Positions 17,662 through 28,434 of a stretch of DNA of 35,496 nt are shown here, one piece after another. The notes under the pieces are model-generated. The model was given only the letters and a program-made list of their open reading frames with translations, ran no database searches and was not told the origin of the DNA. Origin of the DNA: Stentor coeruleus. Its lineage: Eukaryota > Ciliophora > Heterotrichea > Heterotrichida > Stentoridae. The stretch spans positions 1 through 35,496 of the forward strand of contig MPUH01000772.1 of assembly GCA_001970955.1 (NCBI GenBank), given 5' to 3'. Each line of letters begins with the position of its first letter. Within the stretch, counting starts at the first letter, position 1. Position numbers and translations under genes: made by a program.

Positions 17662-19203
17662 TTAATTTCTATTAATAGAATCTGCAACTTTCATCGACGC
17701 CTTAAAAATATCTGATGAGTCGATTTCTAGCTTATAAAAAGTGATTCTCCCCACTTCTTGAGCTATTTCCCAACCATTAAGCGCTGCGATTTTCAAAATT
17801 TTTTTCCTCCACTTAATAACCTTCATTGCTTCATCTAACTTATCCTCAGTAATTAAAAACTCAATAACACCAAACAAATAAAATTCTTGTTCATCACAAG
17901 AACTATGATCTTTAAATACAATTTCTAAAGATTTTTGAGTTTCTTTTCTCGTTGAAATCCTAGATTCAATAAGTTGTACACATTCAAAATGCCTTCTTTC
18001 AATGAGTTGCTTTATATAATTTATACTGTTTATAGGGATTTCTTGATGTAAATCTAAAGATTCTTTAAATGCTTCAGGCCTTTTTAGTGGACTAGTTTTT
18101 GATGATAGTCTTCTTGATGTTGGGAAAGCTGGAGGTTTATTTCTTGGAGAAATCAAAGGGAATTTTAATTCTGGTACTGAGTCTTGTTCATAATTATTAG
18201 TTTGTAAGTTTTGCATTCTGAAGAAATTTCTAAAAAATTCCATATAATTTTCTTTTTGGTGAGGACTTGAGACTAAGTCAATCATATTTTCCATATTCTT
18301 CATGAATAATGATACATTGTCTTGATCTTCTATTATAAAAGATATAGCTTCAAGGGGTAAACATTCAATTTGGTTTATAAGGCATTCAGTTAAGGGCATT
18401 ATATAGAGTCCATTTGCCACGACAGTAGATATTGAAAAAATTGCAGGGATGTTTACTACTGTATGCCACAGGTTTTCCAAACTGATTACCTTAAGTATAT
18501 TTATAAAATGCTTCATACCTTCTTTATTCAAAAATGTGTGAATAAATATTTTCGCCGTCACATACTGTTTGTTTCTTTCAAAAAACTCCATTGTTCTTGA
18601 TGTGAATCCAAAAATGCTACTAAGCATATCTAATATTTCATAAATAGCCTTACATATAGCATCACTTTTTGAATAAAGGTATTTATCTGGGGATTCTGAG
18701 TCACAATTTTTAATTTCCCCAGGTACAACACTCATCCATTTGATAATCATATCAATAATCCCATTAAAAAACTCAACAACTCTTGAGACTTCTTTTGAAG
18801 GATTATTATATGTATGACACATAAGTGAATCAACTTGTATATAAAGATCTCCACGAAGAAAAAGTGTTAGCTCATATGGAGCTAGACCTGAAAAATTATC
18901 ATGGACTAAAATTGTCATGATACCTTCTGAGGTTTTTATTGCATCTTCATTATAATCCCAGTCTCTTAATGGTTTTTTTAATTGTCCTGTGTATCCTTTT
19001 GAATGCATACGAAATGGGGCTATGAGTGTTGAGTGAAGGCAGTAGATTTGCTTCCATTTGTCACTCCACCCATCAAAATGCACTACGACTATGGTTTTTG
19101 TTCGCTTTCTTATACGTCCTACACGCCAAACTCCGAGTGTATCTTTTGCGTCACACCAGCTTTTTTGTTTGTAGAAGTCTTGGACTTTTGGAATTTGATT
19201 CAT
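17662..19203 (-). CDS. Tudor/MBT-like domain protein
   Basis: 513 residues from the ATG at 19203. Residues 15-65 form a Tudor/MBT-knot-like domain: CDAKDTLGVWRVGRIRKRTK, then VVVHFDGWSDKW, an aromatic-rich pattern typical of domains that read methylated lysine or act as protein adaptors. It is followed by about 400 mostly helical residues without recognised motifs. There is a Ser/Pro-rich linker near residues 345-375 (FPLISPRNKPPAFPTSRRLS). The helical part is reminiscent of scaffolds or inactive deubiquitinase-type proteins, but I cannot assign it. No catalytic motif is seen. Its 5' flank is strongly G-rich on the plus strand, so C-rich on the sense strand, like other genes here. Confidence 0.7.
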   Translation of the reverse strand: MNQIPKVQDFYKQKSWCDAKDTLGVWRVGRIRKRTKTIVVVHFDGWSDKWKQIYCLHSTLIAPFRMHSKGYTGQLKKPLRDWDYNEDAIKTSEGIMTILVHDNFSGLAPYELTLFLRGDLYIQVDSLMCHTYNNPSKEVSRVVEFFNGIIDMIIKWMSVVPGEIKNCDSESPDKYLYSKSDAICKAIYEILDMLSSIFGFTSRTMEFFERNKQYVTAKIFIHTFLNKEGMKHFINILKVISLENLWHTVVNIPAIFSISTVVANGLYIMPLTECLINQIECLPLEAISFIIEDQDNVSLFMKNMENMIDLVSSPHQKENYMEFFRNFFRMQNLQTNNYEQDSVPELKFPLISPRNKPPAFPTSRRLSSKTSPLKRPEAFKESLDLHQEIPINSINYIKQLIERRHFECVQLIESRISTRKETQKSLEIVFKDHSSCDEQEFYLFGVIEFLITEDKLDEAMKVIKWRKKILKIAALNGWEIAQEVGRITFYKLEIDSSDIFKASMKVADSINRN

Positions 19204-19839
19204 TTTAATATAGTTTATTGTTTTTGAGGAGATGTTTAGGAGTTGAGATGAAAAAAGGAAGAGAGGGAAGTGTGCTAAAGCGTTTGTGGGGTGTTTTTCA
19301 CATGTATCATTAATCCACCCTATTGGTCATATTCCTCACCTTTACTATTAAACCTCTTTGTTGAGTATTTTTCGGTTATATCATAAAACAGATTGGATGT
19401 AGTTTTATGATATAGAAAAGACTGTTTTTAATTAGATAAAGGATGTTTTAGATTTGTTATTTTTTATTAACGCAATAAGGATACTTTTTCTAATTAATGT
19501 TTTTTTTTTTTGATAGGATGAATTAAAAGGTATGGAATTATAAGTGATAATTATATATCGCAGACTTAAAAAATATTATTAATAACAAGTTTTAACTTTT
19601 TTATTATATGTTATATGATGCAAAATTGATGTGATACTTATATGTTTACTTTAAAATCATATATTTTTTAAAACTATTTTACCATATTCCTAACTTTATA
19701 TTCTTACCATCTATATATTTAAGCACAAAACATCAAAACTTCCTCTGATCTTTATAAAATCTATTCACGCAATAAAAATTTCCAACACAATTTAATAATC
19801 AATTCTAAAATCAATATTAAATATACCCTATCTGAAAAT
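19204..19839. other. Intergenic
   Basis: The first 97 bases hold 32 G and 3 C (plus strand), the stretch next to 19840 is C-rich, and the middle is AT-rich with a run of T at about 19500-19511. No gene, tRNA or repeat is apparent. Confidence 0.5.
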
Positions 19840-20460
19840 TCAGCAACAGCCTTTCTTTTTGTCATTTTCATGCTTTTTCGGTTCAAGTTTCCTTGCTGCC
19901 CCTCTTCTTATATCATCATTAAGCTTATCAGTTTTCTTACTTTTTTCCATAATGCTTTCTACTAATTTTACCAGAGCTTCATTAGTATTCATCCCTGTTT
20001 TAGATGAACACAAGAACCCTGCAACAAATTTTTTCGAACTGGCAAATTGATTTATAGTATCTTCTGTTATCGTTGATTCTTGATTAAGAAGATCAGCTTT
20101 ATTAGAACAAAGGACCATAGGAATAGGTGACCCATCTTCCATACATACATTTTCGTCAACACTAGCTTTCCAAAGATAAGCTTGTTCAAAACTTTTTTCT
20201 CTTGTAACATCATTTACTACTAATGCTCCGTTTGCATCTCTACAATAAAGCTTAGAAATTCCTCCTAATCGATCTTGTCCTGCTAAATCCCATAATTGAA
20301 TCCTAACACTTTCACCCCTAATTTCTATTATTTTTAGTCCAAACTCACACCCAATTGTCGCTTTGTATTTCTCTGAAAAACTATTGTATACAATTCGGTT
20401 TACTAATGAAGTTTTACCAACACCCACTTCTCCTATGACCAGAACCTTATAGAAACTCAT
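19840..20460 (-). CDS. Rab32/38-like small GTPase
   Basis: 206 residues from the ATG at 20460. All GTPase motifs are present: P-loop GEVGVGKTS (10-18), switch I Thr35 in KATIG, WDLAGQ (57-62), NKAD (120-123) and SSKTG (152-156). The sequence KATIGCEFGLKI with LWDLAGQDRLGGISKLYCRD and the MEDGSPIPMVL segment is very like Rab32/38. The C-terminus ends KKKGCC, the double-cysteine signal for geranylgeranylation. Rab32-type proteins act on lysosome-related organelles and mitochondria. Stentor-type cells have pigment granules, so that would be a natural site, but this is inference. The catalytic Gln is kept, so it should cycle normally. Confidence 0.9.
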   Translation of the reverse strand: MSFYKVLVIGEVGVGKTSLVNRIVYNSFSEKYKATIGCEFGLKIIEIRGESVRIQLWDLAGQDRLGGISKLYCRDANGALVVNDVTREKSFEQAYLWKASVDENVCMEDGSPIPMVLCSNKADLLNQESTITEDTINQFASSKKFVAGFLCSSKTGMNTNEALVKLVESIMEKSKKTDKLNDDIRRGAARKLEPKKHENDKKKGCC

Positions 20461-22053
20461 GATTAGTATTATTAAAAATTTTATTAAGGGTTTATTGTGA
20501 ATAAGAATTTTATTTTGAAGGATTAAAAGTATTAGGATATATGATTAAAATATGAGTGTTGTTAAATTTATATATAGATTATTAAAATTGTATAGGATAC
20601 AGTAAAGATTATGATTGAAGGTTAAAAAAATATAATTTATAGCTGAAATTTATGATAGATTTAATTAATAAGCAAAATTAGTCAAGAATAGAATGGAAAA
20701 GATTAGGTTTAGGGTTTTTGATTTTTGGGAGGTTTGCTGATAGCTCTCTTTTAAATTGGAAACTTTTATTTTCATTTATCTCTAATAGTAATTTTCTGCT
20801 GTAGACAAATTGTGTATGTTTCTCTTTTTTATATTTCATCTCTAATTTCTATCCTAAAAGACAATCATTTATTATAGGAAACTTAGGTGTTACTTTTGGC
20901 TTGATATCAAAAATCAATAATAAAAATCTAAGTACGAAAATTTAAAGTTACGCACCCAAAGCAGGGATTTAAAGAATAAGACGATATATTTGTAATTATC
21001 TTGTTAATTACAGATAATAAATCAGAATATCAGATTCACATTTTGATTATTTTAAGGTTAATTTTTATTGTTGTTATTATTTAATTTTTATTAAATTATC
21101 ATAGCTTAATAGATAATGAGTACCAGATAATTATTGAAAATGCATTATACTAAGAGTGAGTAATTCCTATATTGTATTTACATAAAGCGAAAAGCTTAAG
21201 ATATTAAAGTAAAAACTATTCAACGAAGCTTAAAAATAAGTTTTTGGAAAAAGTATCTATTAAAAGTTTTTCTTTCTTATTTAAAATAGAACCTGCTAGA
21301 ACAATTACTTGATATTTTGTCAAAAACTTATTCTCACTTTATAATGGTAAGTCATTATAAACATAATAGATTAATGAACAATCTTTTAAAAATGCATTTG
21401 CTTTAAATCTATATATAACAAAATCAATATAAAATAAACTTTAGTATATACCTAAAATGTATTTCAAATAAATATTAATCATAATAAGCCCTAATATAAT
21501 CATAAAATATAAAATCATCTTTTCATTTTATAGAATTTTTATTAAACATGTTTTTTTCTATACTCATAACGTTCCAAATATTATTTTCAACTGTCTAAAT
21601 ACAAAATATTAATATTCAATCTTCTTAAGAAAAAATAAAAGACTCAGTTAAGTCAAAAATCTTCTAATCATCAGGAAATATATCCAGCAACATTTTTGAA
21701 TTAGCGAAGTTTTACAATTAAAAATGATCAAATAATAACAAAAGAATAGAAAAATCATATATTCTAAAATTCAAAATTGTATGAAACTGTAAAAGGTCAT
21801 TAACTTTATAGTATATAAATCCAACATGACCCTATGCATATATTTTATAATTTCAAAAATCAGTTTAAAGTAATCATTCCCAAGGATTTTCATTAAGTTT
21901 TGCCCTATTGAAAATTTCCAAACACAAATCTCCATATAAAATCGATTATTTTTCCGATTATTCATCCTAACTTCAAAGATCATTTTTATCCCAAAAAAAC
22001 CAGAAAATTAAATTTTCATCAATAATACAATTTTATTCAAATATTACTAGGTT
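20461..22053. other. Long intergenic region, no gene found
   Basis: About 1.6 kb between two minus-strand genes. It is AT-rich with no convincing frame; a 70-codon frame (21771-21983, minus) is the longest. I see no tRNA, repeat or GC-rich segment. A non-coding RNA cannot be excluded by eye. Confidence 0.45.
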
Positions 22054-22527
22054 TTACATAACTAAACATACACAAGAATTTTTCTTTAACTCTTTTCGGC
22101 CTCCATCAAACAGTTTTAATTGGTTAACAAAACCTTGATTAGGATTTGCAATCGGATGTAATTTGCTTAGATGCCTAAATGCTTTACAATATGACATATC
22201 ACACTTATCCATAAGATAAGCAATGACAATTGAAGAACTACGAGAAATTCCTAAGTTGCAATGAACAAGAACGTTTTCTCTTGAGTTTAAGGCAGATTGA
22301 ATAAACCTTATCGCTTCATCAAAGTGAGGCTTCAAATTATACCTTTTGGTGTCTAAAATATCAAGCTTGCAGTAGTTAAAATCCTTAGGGAATTTCGGCT
22401 TTAGCTCTCTGGCACATATGAGAATATGCGAGATGTTTTTATCCAATAAAAAATTCATATTGGAAGCACAAGGCGAATCACTTATAAACAGTCCAGGAAT
22501 GATTTGATGGAAATTACTTGTACTCAT
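22054..22527 (-). CDS. Dual-specificity phosphatase with CAAX box
   Basis: 157 residues, essentially only a catalytic domain, from the ATG at 22527. The signature is VHCNLGISRSSSIVIAYLM: nucleophile Cys90 and Arg96. The likely general acid is Asp59 in KLDILDTKRYNLKPHF. AYLM and NPNQGFVNQLKLF are also typical of DUSPs. The C-terminus ends KKNSCVCLVM. CLVM is a CAAX box with Met as X, which predicts farnesylation, after a short basic stretch (GGRKELKK). Prenylation is known in the PRL/PTP4A phosphatases but unusual for a compact DUSP, so this enzyme probably acts at a membrane. The substrate is unknown. Confidence 0.9.
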   Translation of the reverse strand: MSTSNFHQIIPGLFISDSPCASNMNFLLDKNISHILICARELKPKFPKDFNYCKLDILDTKRYNLKPHFDEAIRFIQSALNSRENVLVHCNLGISRSSSIVIAYLMDKCDMSYCKAFRHLSKLHPIANPNQGFVNQLKLFDGGRKELKKNSCVCLVM

Positions 22528-23531
22528 AGCTTTTTATAATCAGAAAATTATTAAGTTTTGCATATTTTGTCCTATTGGTTATTTAGTATCCGTTTTTTAT
22601 CTTAACTCACTGTGCATACGTTTCATAATCTTGTTCGAGTTAGTATAAAGCGAATTTTTATAGATTTTTTTTTTAGTTAGAACCTATTCTATATAGATTT
22701 CATATAAGTTTCGTACGATTCTAATAATTAATTGAACTTTATATTTTATTTCTAAACTCAAAGTCTATTAAAAATTTTGAATCCTATTTTTTGGTGAATG
22801 CAGTTTGGAGTATATTATTAGAGGTATATGACTTAGGAAAAAAGGTATTTGATGTAAATTATTAGAAAAACTATTTGGCGTAAAAATTATTGTTTTTCTG
22901 ATGAAAATTTTTGCCGAATATATTGAATTTGATAAAAAAGTATGTTTTATTATAGAAATATTTTTTGATTTTAAGTTTGTGGGTAGGGCAGTTTTGTTAG
23001 AATATGTAAAGAATATGATGGGATGGGTTTAGAGTAAAATTATATTAGTTTGCTTATTTGATTAAGAAATAGACAAGAAAAAAAATTAGAAAAAATGCTA
23101 TTAAGATTATCTAGTGATTTTTTGTTATAGAATGAAACTATAAGATGAAAAGATTATAGAGAAATCTTATAATATTTAATAAAAGTAGGCTTTTAGTGTT
23201 TTTTTTTTTAGGGAGAGGCAATATATAAAATTCAAATGATTTAATGAAATCATTGTTAATTTTATTTATACCTAAAAGTTTCACAGTATTTAATAAATAC
23301 TTTTTAACCTTTAGCATTAAGCCTTAACTAAATCATATAATTTTTCGTAATTTCTAATTATTTATCATATATGCATTTTTATTCAAATACCAAAGTTCAT
23401 AAATTCTTTCTTTATAATCTAAAAATACACTTTCTGATATTCCAATTACTAATTCCTGTACATTTCTCCATCAAATCTAATAATCTATAATCTTTTCAGT
23501 AAAAAAAATTCTTTTAAAATAAAATCTAAAA
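22528..23531. other. Intergenic
   Basis: About 1 kb, G-rich on the plus strand at about 22790-23050 and C-rich at about 23380-23500. No gene or RNA is seen. Confidence 0.5.
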
Positions 23532-24161
23532 CTAAGAAGAATGTTTATTAAATCGTCTATAACCTTTAGAAAACGAGGAATTCGTTATAGCTTTTTTTCT
23601 AATTCCTTGTGAGTTTTGTTTTTTCCACTTGTAATACTTTGAATTTTTGCCTTTAGTCGATTCGTTTTTCACATCTCCAGCAGTTGAGAACCTTATGTAA
23701 AAAGGAAACACTTCATCTTTTACTTGATATCCCAAAGCAGCCCTTTTAGCATTCTCAAAGCTTGTAGGGTTTGTGATTTTATCTAGACAATTAGTATTGA
23801 GTGCTTGAAGAGCATTATCTTCACTTGGAAACACTACATTACAACTTGTGTCATTTAACCATTCTACTTTACTTGGGTTGAAATAGTGAAAATAATTTAA
23901 TATTTTGGTTGTACTCAAGTAATCAACACCATATAAATAAAGTGAATCCATACGAAGATCACCACTTGGTTCTATGTATTGTTCCCAATAATCGACCTCT
24001 TTTTCTTCTGAGGTCTCGAATCTTAACATACGATTTTTTTGTTTTTCTCTTTCTCCCTATGTCTAAAATACAGGGTCATTAAGCTGTAAAGGCTCGCCGG
24101 TTGAGAATCTTTCTTCACGTTCTTTGCGCTTTTTGTACTCTTCTGACCAGGTGGATTCCAT
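23532..24161 (-). CDS. NCBP3: NCBP3-like (nuclear cap-binding subunit 3) protein
   Basis: The ATG is at 24161. Exon 1 (24072-24161) encodes 30 residues, MESTWSEEYK to QLNDP. A 15-nt intron, gtattttagacatag (24057-24071), contains TAG and must be removed. Exon 2 continues GEREKQKNRMLRFETS and runs to 23532, giving 204 residues. The diagnostic part is the RRM-like LYLYGVDYLST (about 69-79), followed by VEWLNDTSCNVVF (94-106) and NALQAL, which match NCBP3 (formerly C17orf85) where the pattern is YGVD-x-MST ... EW-x-DD(T/S)SCNVVW. NCBP3 binds capped mRNA with CBP80 and helps mRNA export. The C-terminus is basic and Lys/Ser-rich. It is shorter than the vertebrate protein. A divergent 498-bp region separates it from the next gene. 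Confidence 0.75.
24057..24071 (-). other. 15-nt intron in the NCBP3-like gene
   Basis: On the minus strand, gtattttagacatag contains an in-frame TAG. Removal joins ...LNDP to GEREKQ in frame. It has GTA, AG and A at position 10. Confidence 0.85.
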
Positions 24162-24659
24162 ATTATATCTATCAAAAATATTTACATGCCTTGATACACT
24201 TAAAAAATATTAATATAGATGCCTAAAATGATAGAATATCAAGTTTTATGTTTTAAATGCTTTATTATATGTTTTTTTCAATAAGCTTTAACTTAATGAT
24301 TTTTATTTTACACTGATGCTTCTCTATAGTAAAACTACTTTATTGCAATCAATTAAATAATTATATAAATCCACATATCTATAAAGAATAAAGAAAAAGT
24401 AAGCTTTAACATAAAATAAATTATTCTAATACTTGCATAATGCTATATTTTAATATGTGTAAAGAATTGACTATTGCTCTTTATACCAAATAAATATAAA
24501 TAAATACGTTATTAATCGTTTAAATATGTTTATTTTATATTTCATATAATAAATGCATGAACATTAGAATTGCTATTAAAACATTATAGTGAGACTTTTT
24601 TGAATTTGATGTATGCATTAACTTATTGTAATTATAAATTACTGAGATTTTAATAAAAT
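24162..24659. other. Divergent intergenic region
   Basis: 498 bases between the NCBP3-like gene (minus) and the first paralogue (plus). It is AT-rich and should hold both promoters. No specific motif or extra gene is evident. Confidence 0.5.
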
Positions 24660-25526
24660 ATGGACAACCAAACTAAAAACGTGAAAACTCCATTGAGAAA
24701 CAACTCAACTCTCTTAAGACCTTTAAACGATAATTTCAATGTAACTCAATCTCCATATACACTTAAACTCAACAGAATGTCTTTACTTATTCGTTCAAAT
24801 GTATTTCAGAAAGCAACTATTCCATCAAAAAAAATAAGCCGACAATCAAAAATATTCTCAGATTCACCTTCAAGCATAATAAAAAGTAGAAGTGAGACAA
24901 GTAGTCAAGAGTCTTCAATCAGTATCTCAAGCCACAATGCTAATTTTTTCCAAGAAAGACTTGAAAGCCGTTTAGAAGAGCTATCTAAAAGTCCATGTAC
25001 ATCAAAAGAGCGCCTTAAAGTGTTTTTAGAGTTTTTTGATGAGATTAAAAATTTTCTGACCCCATTTACAAGTATTTTGAGCATAATTAAACAAGGAATA
25101 CTTTATAACACTGATCAAGCTTCTGCAGATGCTGATATGCAGCTGAAGTATGAGAAATCATGTGAAAAATATGAAAAAACCATAGCAAATTTAAGTAAAG
25201 ATAAATCACTACTTATTAAAAAGCTTAATACAGCCCTGTCTGAGCTTCATGATATGACAAAAGCTAAAGAGGCATTTGCGAAATGCGCTGAAAGCTTGGA
25301 AAAAAAGGTAAAGTTCTTAGAAGTTGATTGCGATAAAGTGCATATGATTGAAAATTTGAACAAGCAGTCAGAAATTATTCATAGGCAAACGAAAAAAATT
25401 GAGTCTATGATGATGTATGAAATTAAAATGAAAAAGATTATTGAGAAACTTATAAATTGCAGGGATATGAACTTGACTGTTATTCTTGATGAAGTTAAAG
25501 AAGAGTTAGAAAATTCTTGTGCTTAG
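24660..25526 (+). CDS. TSNAXIP1-like coiled-coil protein, paralogue 1 of 3
   Basis: 288 residues from the ATG at 24660. The Ser/Thr-rich N-terminus includes TQSPYTLKLNRM, a SPY motif shared by all three paralogues. The core, RLKVFLEFFDEIKNFLTPFT then SILSIIKQGIL (about residues 119-151), resembles the N-terminal domain of translin-associated factor X-interacting protein 1, in which a helical Phe-x-x-Leu-Ile ... Leu-x-x-Ile-Lys motif is typical. Coiled-coil follows: KDKSLLIKKLNTAL and NLNKQSEIIHRQTKKIESM. The TSNAXIP1 match is from memory. The function in ciliates is unknown. This is the most divergent of the trio. Confidence 0.7.
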   Translation: MDNQTKNVKTPLRNNSTLLRPLNDNFNVTQSPYTLKLNRMSLLIRSNVFQKATIPSKKISRQSKIFSDSPSSIIKSRSETSSQESSISISSHNANFFQERLESRLEELSKSPCTSKERLKVFLEFFDEIKNFLTPFTSILSIIKQGILYNTDQASADADMQLKYEKSCEKYEKTIANLSKDKSLLIKKLNTALSELHDMTKAKEAFAKCAESLEKKVKFLEVDCDKVHMIENLNKQSEIIHRQTKKIESMMMYEIKMKKIIEKLINCRDMNLTVILDEVKEELENSCA

Positions 25527-26503
25527 TCTGTCTATGTTATACATAAGCATATTTAAGCTATTATTAAACATTTCATATTTTTAGTTTGAATTAGAAGATT
25601 AAAAACATAAAAGTTATATTTTTGTATAGATTTAAATATTTTGCATTATAAAATATTTGGGATTTTGATAGTAACTTATTTGCTGATTGAAGAATTGTAG
25701 GTAATAAAAATTTTAAACATTATTTTCTTTAAAAACTACATTATTAAAGTATATCTCATTTTGTTTATAATTTCGATTGGCGCACAGGTAGAATATTTTT
25801 TTCTGATGATTAAAAATTGATTATAATTCACTGTTAGTATTTTATTTACTTTTTTAAACTTTTAGATTCATCAGTTTGTTTAGTTTGATTTATTGAATGA
25901 ATATGATATGATTTATTATTTATTTTTAGATTTCAAGTATTTGAAATATATCTTATTATATATAAATTATTCTTGTAGAGTACTATAAAAATTCAATATA
26001 AAACATAATCATTATCCTTAAAACTCTAGCCTGAAATAAAAATCTAAATTTTCCTAAGTTACTTTTTAGGGCAAAATCCTTTAAAAAATTATCAATTATC
26101 CTTATAACTTATCATTTACTCATCTTCCTAATCATATACATACTTAATTCCAAAAAGCGCACAATTTATCATAAAACTTAATAAAAATCTTTATAACCTT
26201 CGTATTTTTAATCATAACAAAAACTATCACACAAAAAACCCCTTATCACACCACTTCACATCAATCCAACCCTTTAAAATTTCAACCTAATTCCCATATT
26301 TGCACTTATTTTATCATCTCTTATTATTCCAAAAGTAAGCAAATAAAAGCTCATAAACCCAAAAATTCAATTCTAGAAAACAAACACAATAAAATTTCCT
26401 TATAAATAAATATAAAAACCTTTTCTTACAAAAAAATACTAAAGAAATACTAGTTTTATTAATGCAAGCTTATTACCATAAAAATTACCATCAGAACTGA
26501 TAA
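25527..26503. other. Intergenic; composition switches sharply
   Basis: About 980 bases between paralogues 1 and 2. The right part is extremely C-rich and G-poor on the plus strand (26221-26340: 35 C, 3 G). The left part is mildly G-rich. No coding frame or RNA structure is seen. Confidence 0.55.
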
Positions 26504-27340
26504 ATGGAAAATCAAACTATCCAAAGATCTCAAACAGTTAACCAAATTGCATACTCACCGTATAAAAATCAATTTCTACGTATAATATCAAGCAAGCAAA
26601 TACAGAAACGTTTGATAATGAGAACTCAGAGCAAAAAACATACGAGCTCATCATCACTGAACAGCCTTAGTTCAACTTTTACACCATCAAGTAAAAATTC
26701 GAAAAATCTTGATGAAAAGGTCACAGTTACTAAACAAATTGGCGATTCTTATTTAGAAGAACTAAAAAAAAAACTACAGGAAAGAACTTCTCCTGCTCCA
26801 ATATGTGAGATTCGTATTTATTTTGAATTTTTAGATGAGCTTATAGACTTTTTAAAGCCTTTAAGCCCTGTCCTTCAAACTATAAAATCAGGTTTATTCA
26901 ACCTTATGGAAGAAAAAACAGAAAACCATGAATGGAAAGCTAAATATAATATTATTGAAAAATCCAACCAAAAACTAGCCAAATCCCTTGAGCTTTTGCA
27001 AAAAGATAAACAACTACTCATAAAAAAACTTGATAAATCCGTTAGTATAATCGAAGAGCTCACAACCCTAACAAAAAATCACTTAATCGAAATTGACGAC
27101 TTAAAAAAAAAATGTGCCCCAAATCCTGATAAATTTTTAGACTATGATAATGTTATAGATAATTTACTCAGACAATCAAGTACAATTTGCAATCAAAACC
27201 AAGTTATAAAAGAACTAAGTTTTAATGAAATCAAACTAAAAAAAGTTGTGCAGAAAATAGTCTTAAGTGGATATGCTGTAGAAAAAATCGTTAATGAAGT
27301 AGATAAAGAAATGAAAAACGAAAACTTTAAAACAAATTAG
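26504..27340 (+). CDS. TSNAXIP1-like coiled-coil protein, paralogue 2 of 3
   Basis: 278 residues from the ATG at 26504. The same order as its neighbours is visible: an N-terminal AYSPYKNQFLRI, a Ser-rich spacer, the core IYFEFLDELIDFLKPLSPVL then QTIKSGLF, then KDKQLLIKKLDKSVSIIEEL. The C-terminal motif is DKFLDYDNVIDNLLRQSSTI and NQVIKELSFNEIKLKKVVQK. That last motif is almost the same in paralogue 3 (DKFLDYDRVIENLLKQSNTI), so these two are closest. No membrane segment or catalytic motif is present. The family is inferred to be TSNAXIP1-like; the cellular role is unknown. Confidence 0.7.
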   Translation: MENQTIQRSQTVNQIAYSPYKNQFLRIISSKQIQKRLIMRTQSKKHTSSSSLNSLSSTFTPSSKNSKNLDEKVTVTKQIGDSYLEELKKKLQERTSPAPICEIRIYFEFLDELIDFLKPLSPVLQTIKSGLFNLMEEKTENHEWKAKYNIIEKSNQKLAKSLELLQKDKQLLIKKLDKSVSIIEELTTLTKNHLIEIDDLKKKCAPNPDKFLDYDNVIDNLLRQSSTICNQNQVIKELSFNEIKLKKVVQKIVLSGYAVEKIVNEVDKEMKNENFKTN

Positions 27341-27570
27341 AAAACTATGAATAATTATATATTAATTCTAAATTAACTGTGGCTAATTTATATTAAAATT
27401 CCATAATAATTTTACTTTGAATTTTCAATGTTCACAATTATAAACTAAATTTAGATACATTAAAAGCTGTTTATAATAGATAAATCTATAGAAAATCCCT
27501 CCTCAGAACCTTTAATTATTATATAAAATTTTTCATATTAAAAAACACTGGATATTTTAAAGTGTGAATA

Positions 27571-28434
27571 ATGGAAATAAAAGTAATGGCAGAACGTCCG
27601 ATTAAAAAAAGGAATACCAGTAGTCCGAAAGGTATAGTTTCTAGTATATCTCTTGAGTATCTTCAGTCTTCCTCATCACCATATTTGACTAAACAGTCTA
27701 AGCTTGCTTATAAATCATTTGGTGAGGCTGTGAAAATTAGAAAAAGATCGAAAAATCAAACCCAGCATCCTAAGAGTATATCGGATTTATCTTTAAATAA
27801 TATACCATCATGTGGTTTGCCTAAAATTGAAGAAAAAGGGAATGCTAAAAGCAAACTTGTGTATTTTATGGATAAACTTAGAAGGCAACTGCAAAAAGCT
27901 GAGCATGAAAATGTTTGTAACGAACAGTATTTAAACTTGTATAATGATTTGTTTGAAGAACTTATTGATTATTTGGCACCTTTTACTGAAATATTGAGGA
28001 AGCTCAAGGATGGAATTGTGATTTATAATAAACCTGAAGCTTGTAATGATTTAGATGAAAAAATACATGGATTTGAAGTGATGAAACTGGAAAAGACTGT
28101 AGAATGCTTGAATAAAGAAAAGGAAATTATGGTTAAAAAGTTAAATAAATTGCTGGATGAATTAGAAAAGTGTAGGAAGGAAAATACGGAAATATCGAAG
28201 AAAATAGTCCCACAGATGGATAAATTTTTGGATTATGATCGGGTGATTGAAAATTTATTGAAGCAGTCTAATACCATTCATAGTCAAAATATAAAGATTA
28301 AAGAGCTCACCCAAGGGAACATAAAATTATCTAAAATTATTGAAAAACTGCGTAGTAGTAATTCTGATATTGACATAGTATTTGAGCAAGTAAATAAAGA
28401 AGCACATCCTGATTTTCTAATGATTATTAATTGA
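27571..28434 (+). CDS. TSNAXIP1-like coiled-coil protein, paralogue 3 of 3
   Basis: 287 residues from the ATG at 27571, ending in TGA (evidence that TGA is a stop here). It carries SSSPYLTKQSKL near residue 35, the core YNDLFEELIDYLAPFTEIL then RKLKDGIV, coiled-coil NKEKEIMVKKLNKLLDELEK, and the C-terminal DKFLDYDRVIENLLKQSNTI with NIKIKELTQGNIKLSKIIEK. Only 230 bases separate it from paralogue 2, and all three lie on the same strand, so they arose by tandem duplication. The N-terminal third is basic and disordered-looking. The function is unknown. Confidence 0.7.
   Translation: MEIKVMAERPIKKRNTSSPKGIVSSISLEYLQSSSSPYLTKQSKLAYKSFGEAVKIRKRSKNQTQHPKSISDLSLNNIPSCGLPKIEEKGNAKSKLVYFMDKLRRQLQKAEHENVCNEQYLNLYNDLFEELIDYLAPFTEILRKLKDGIVIYNKPEACNDLDEKIHGFEVMKLEKTVECLNKEKEIMVKKLNKLLDELEKCRKENTEISKKIVPQMDKFLDYDRVIENLLKQSNTIHSQNIKIKELTQGNIKLSKIIEKLRSSNSDIDIVFEQVNKEAHPDFLMIIN

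Noticed and set aside
21771-21983. A 70-codon minus-strand frame in the 20461-22053 gap
   Set aside because: The sequence is AT-driven (Ile, Phe, Tyr, Met-rich), shows no motif or paralogue, and is of a length expected by chance in such DNA.
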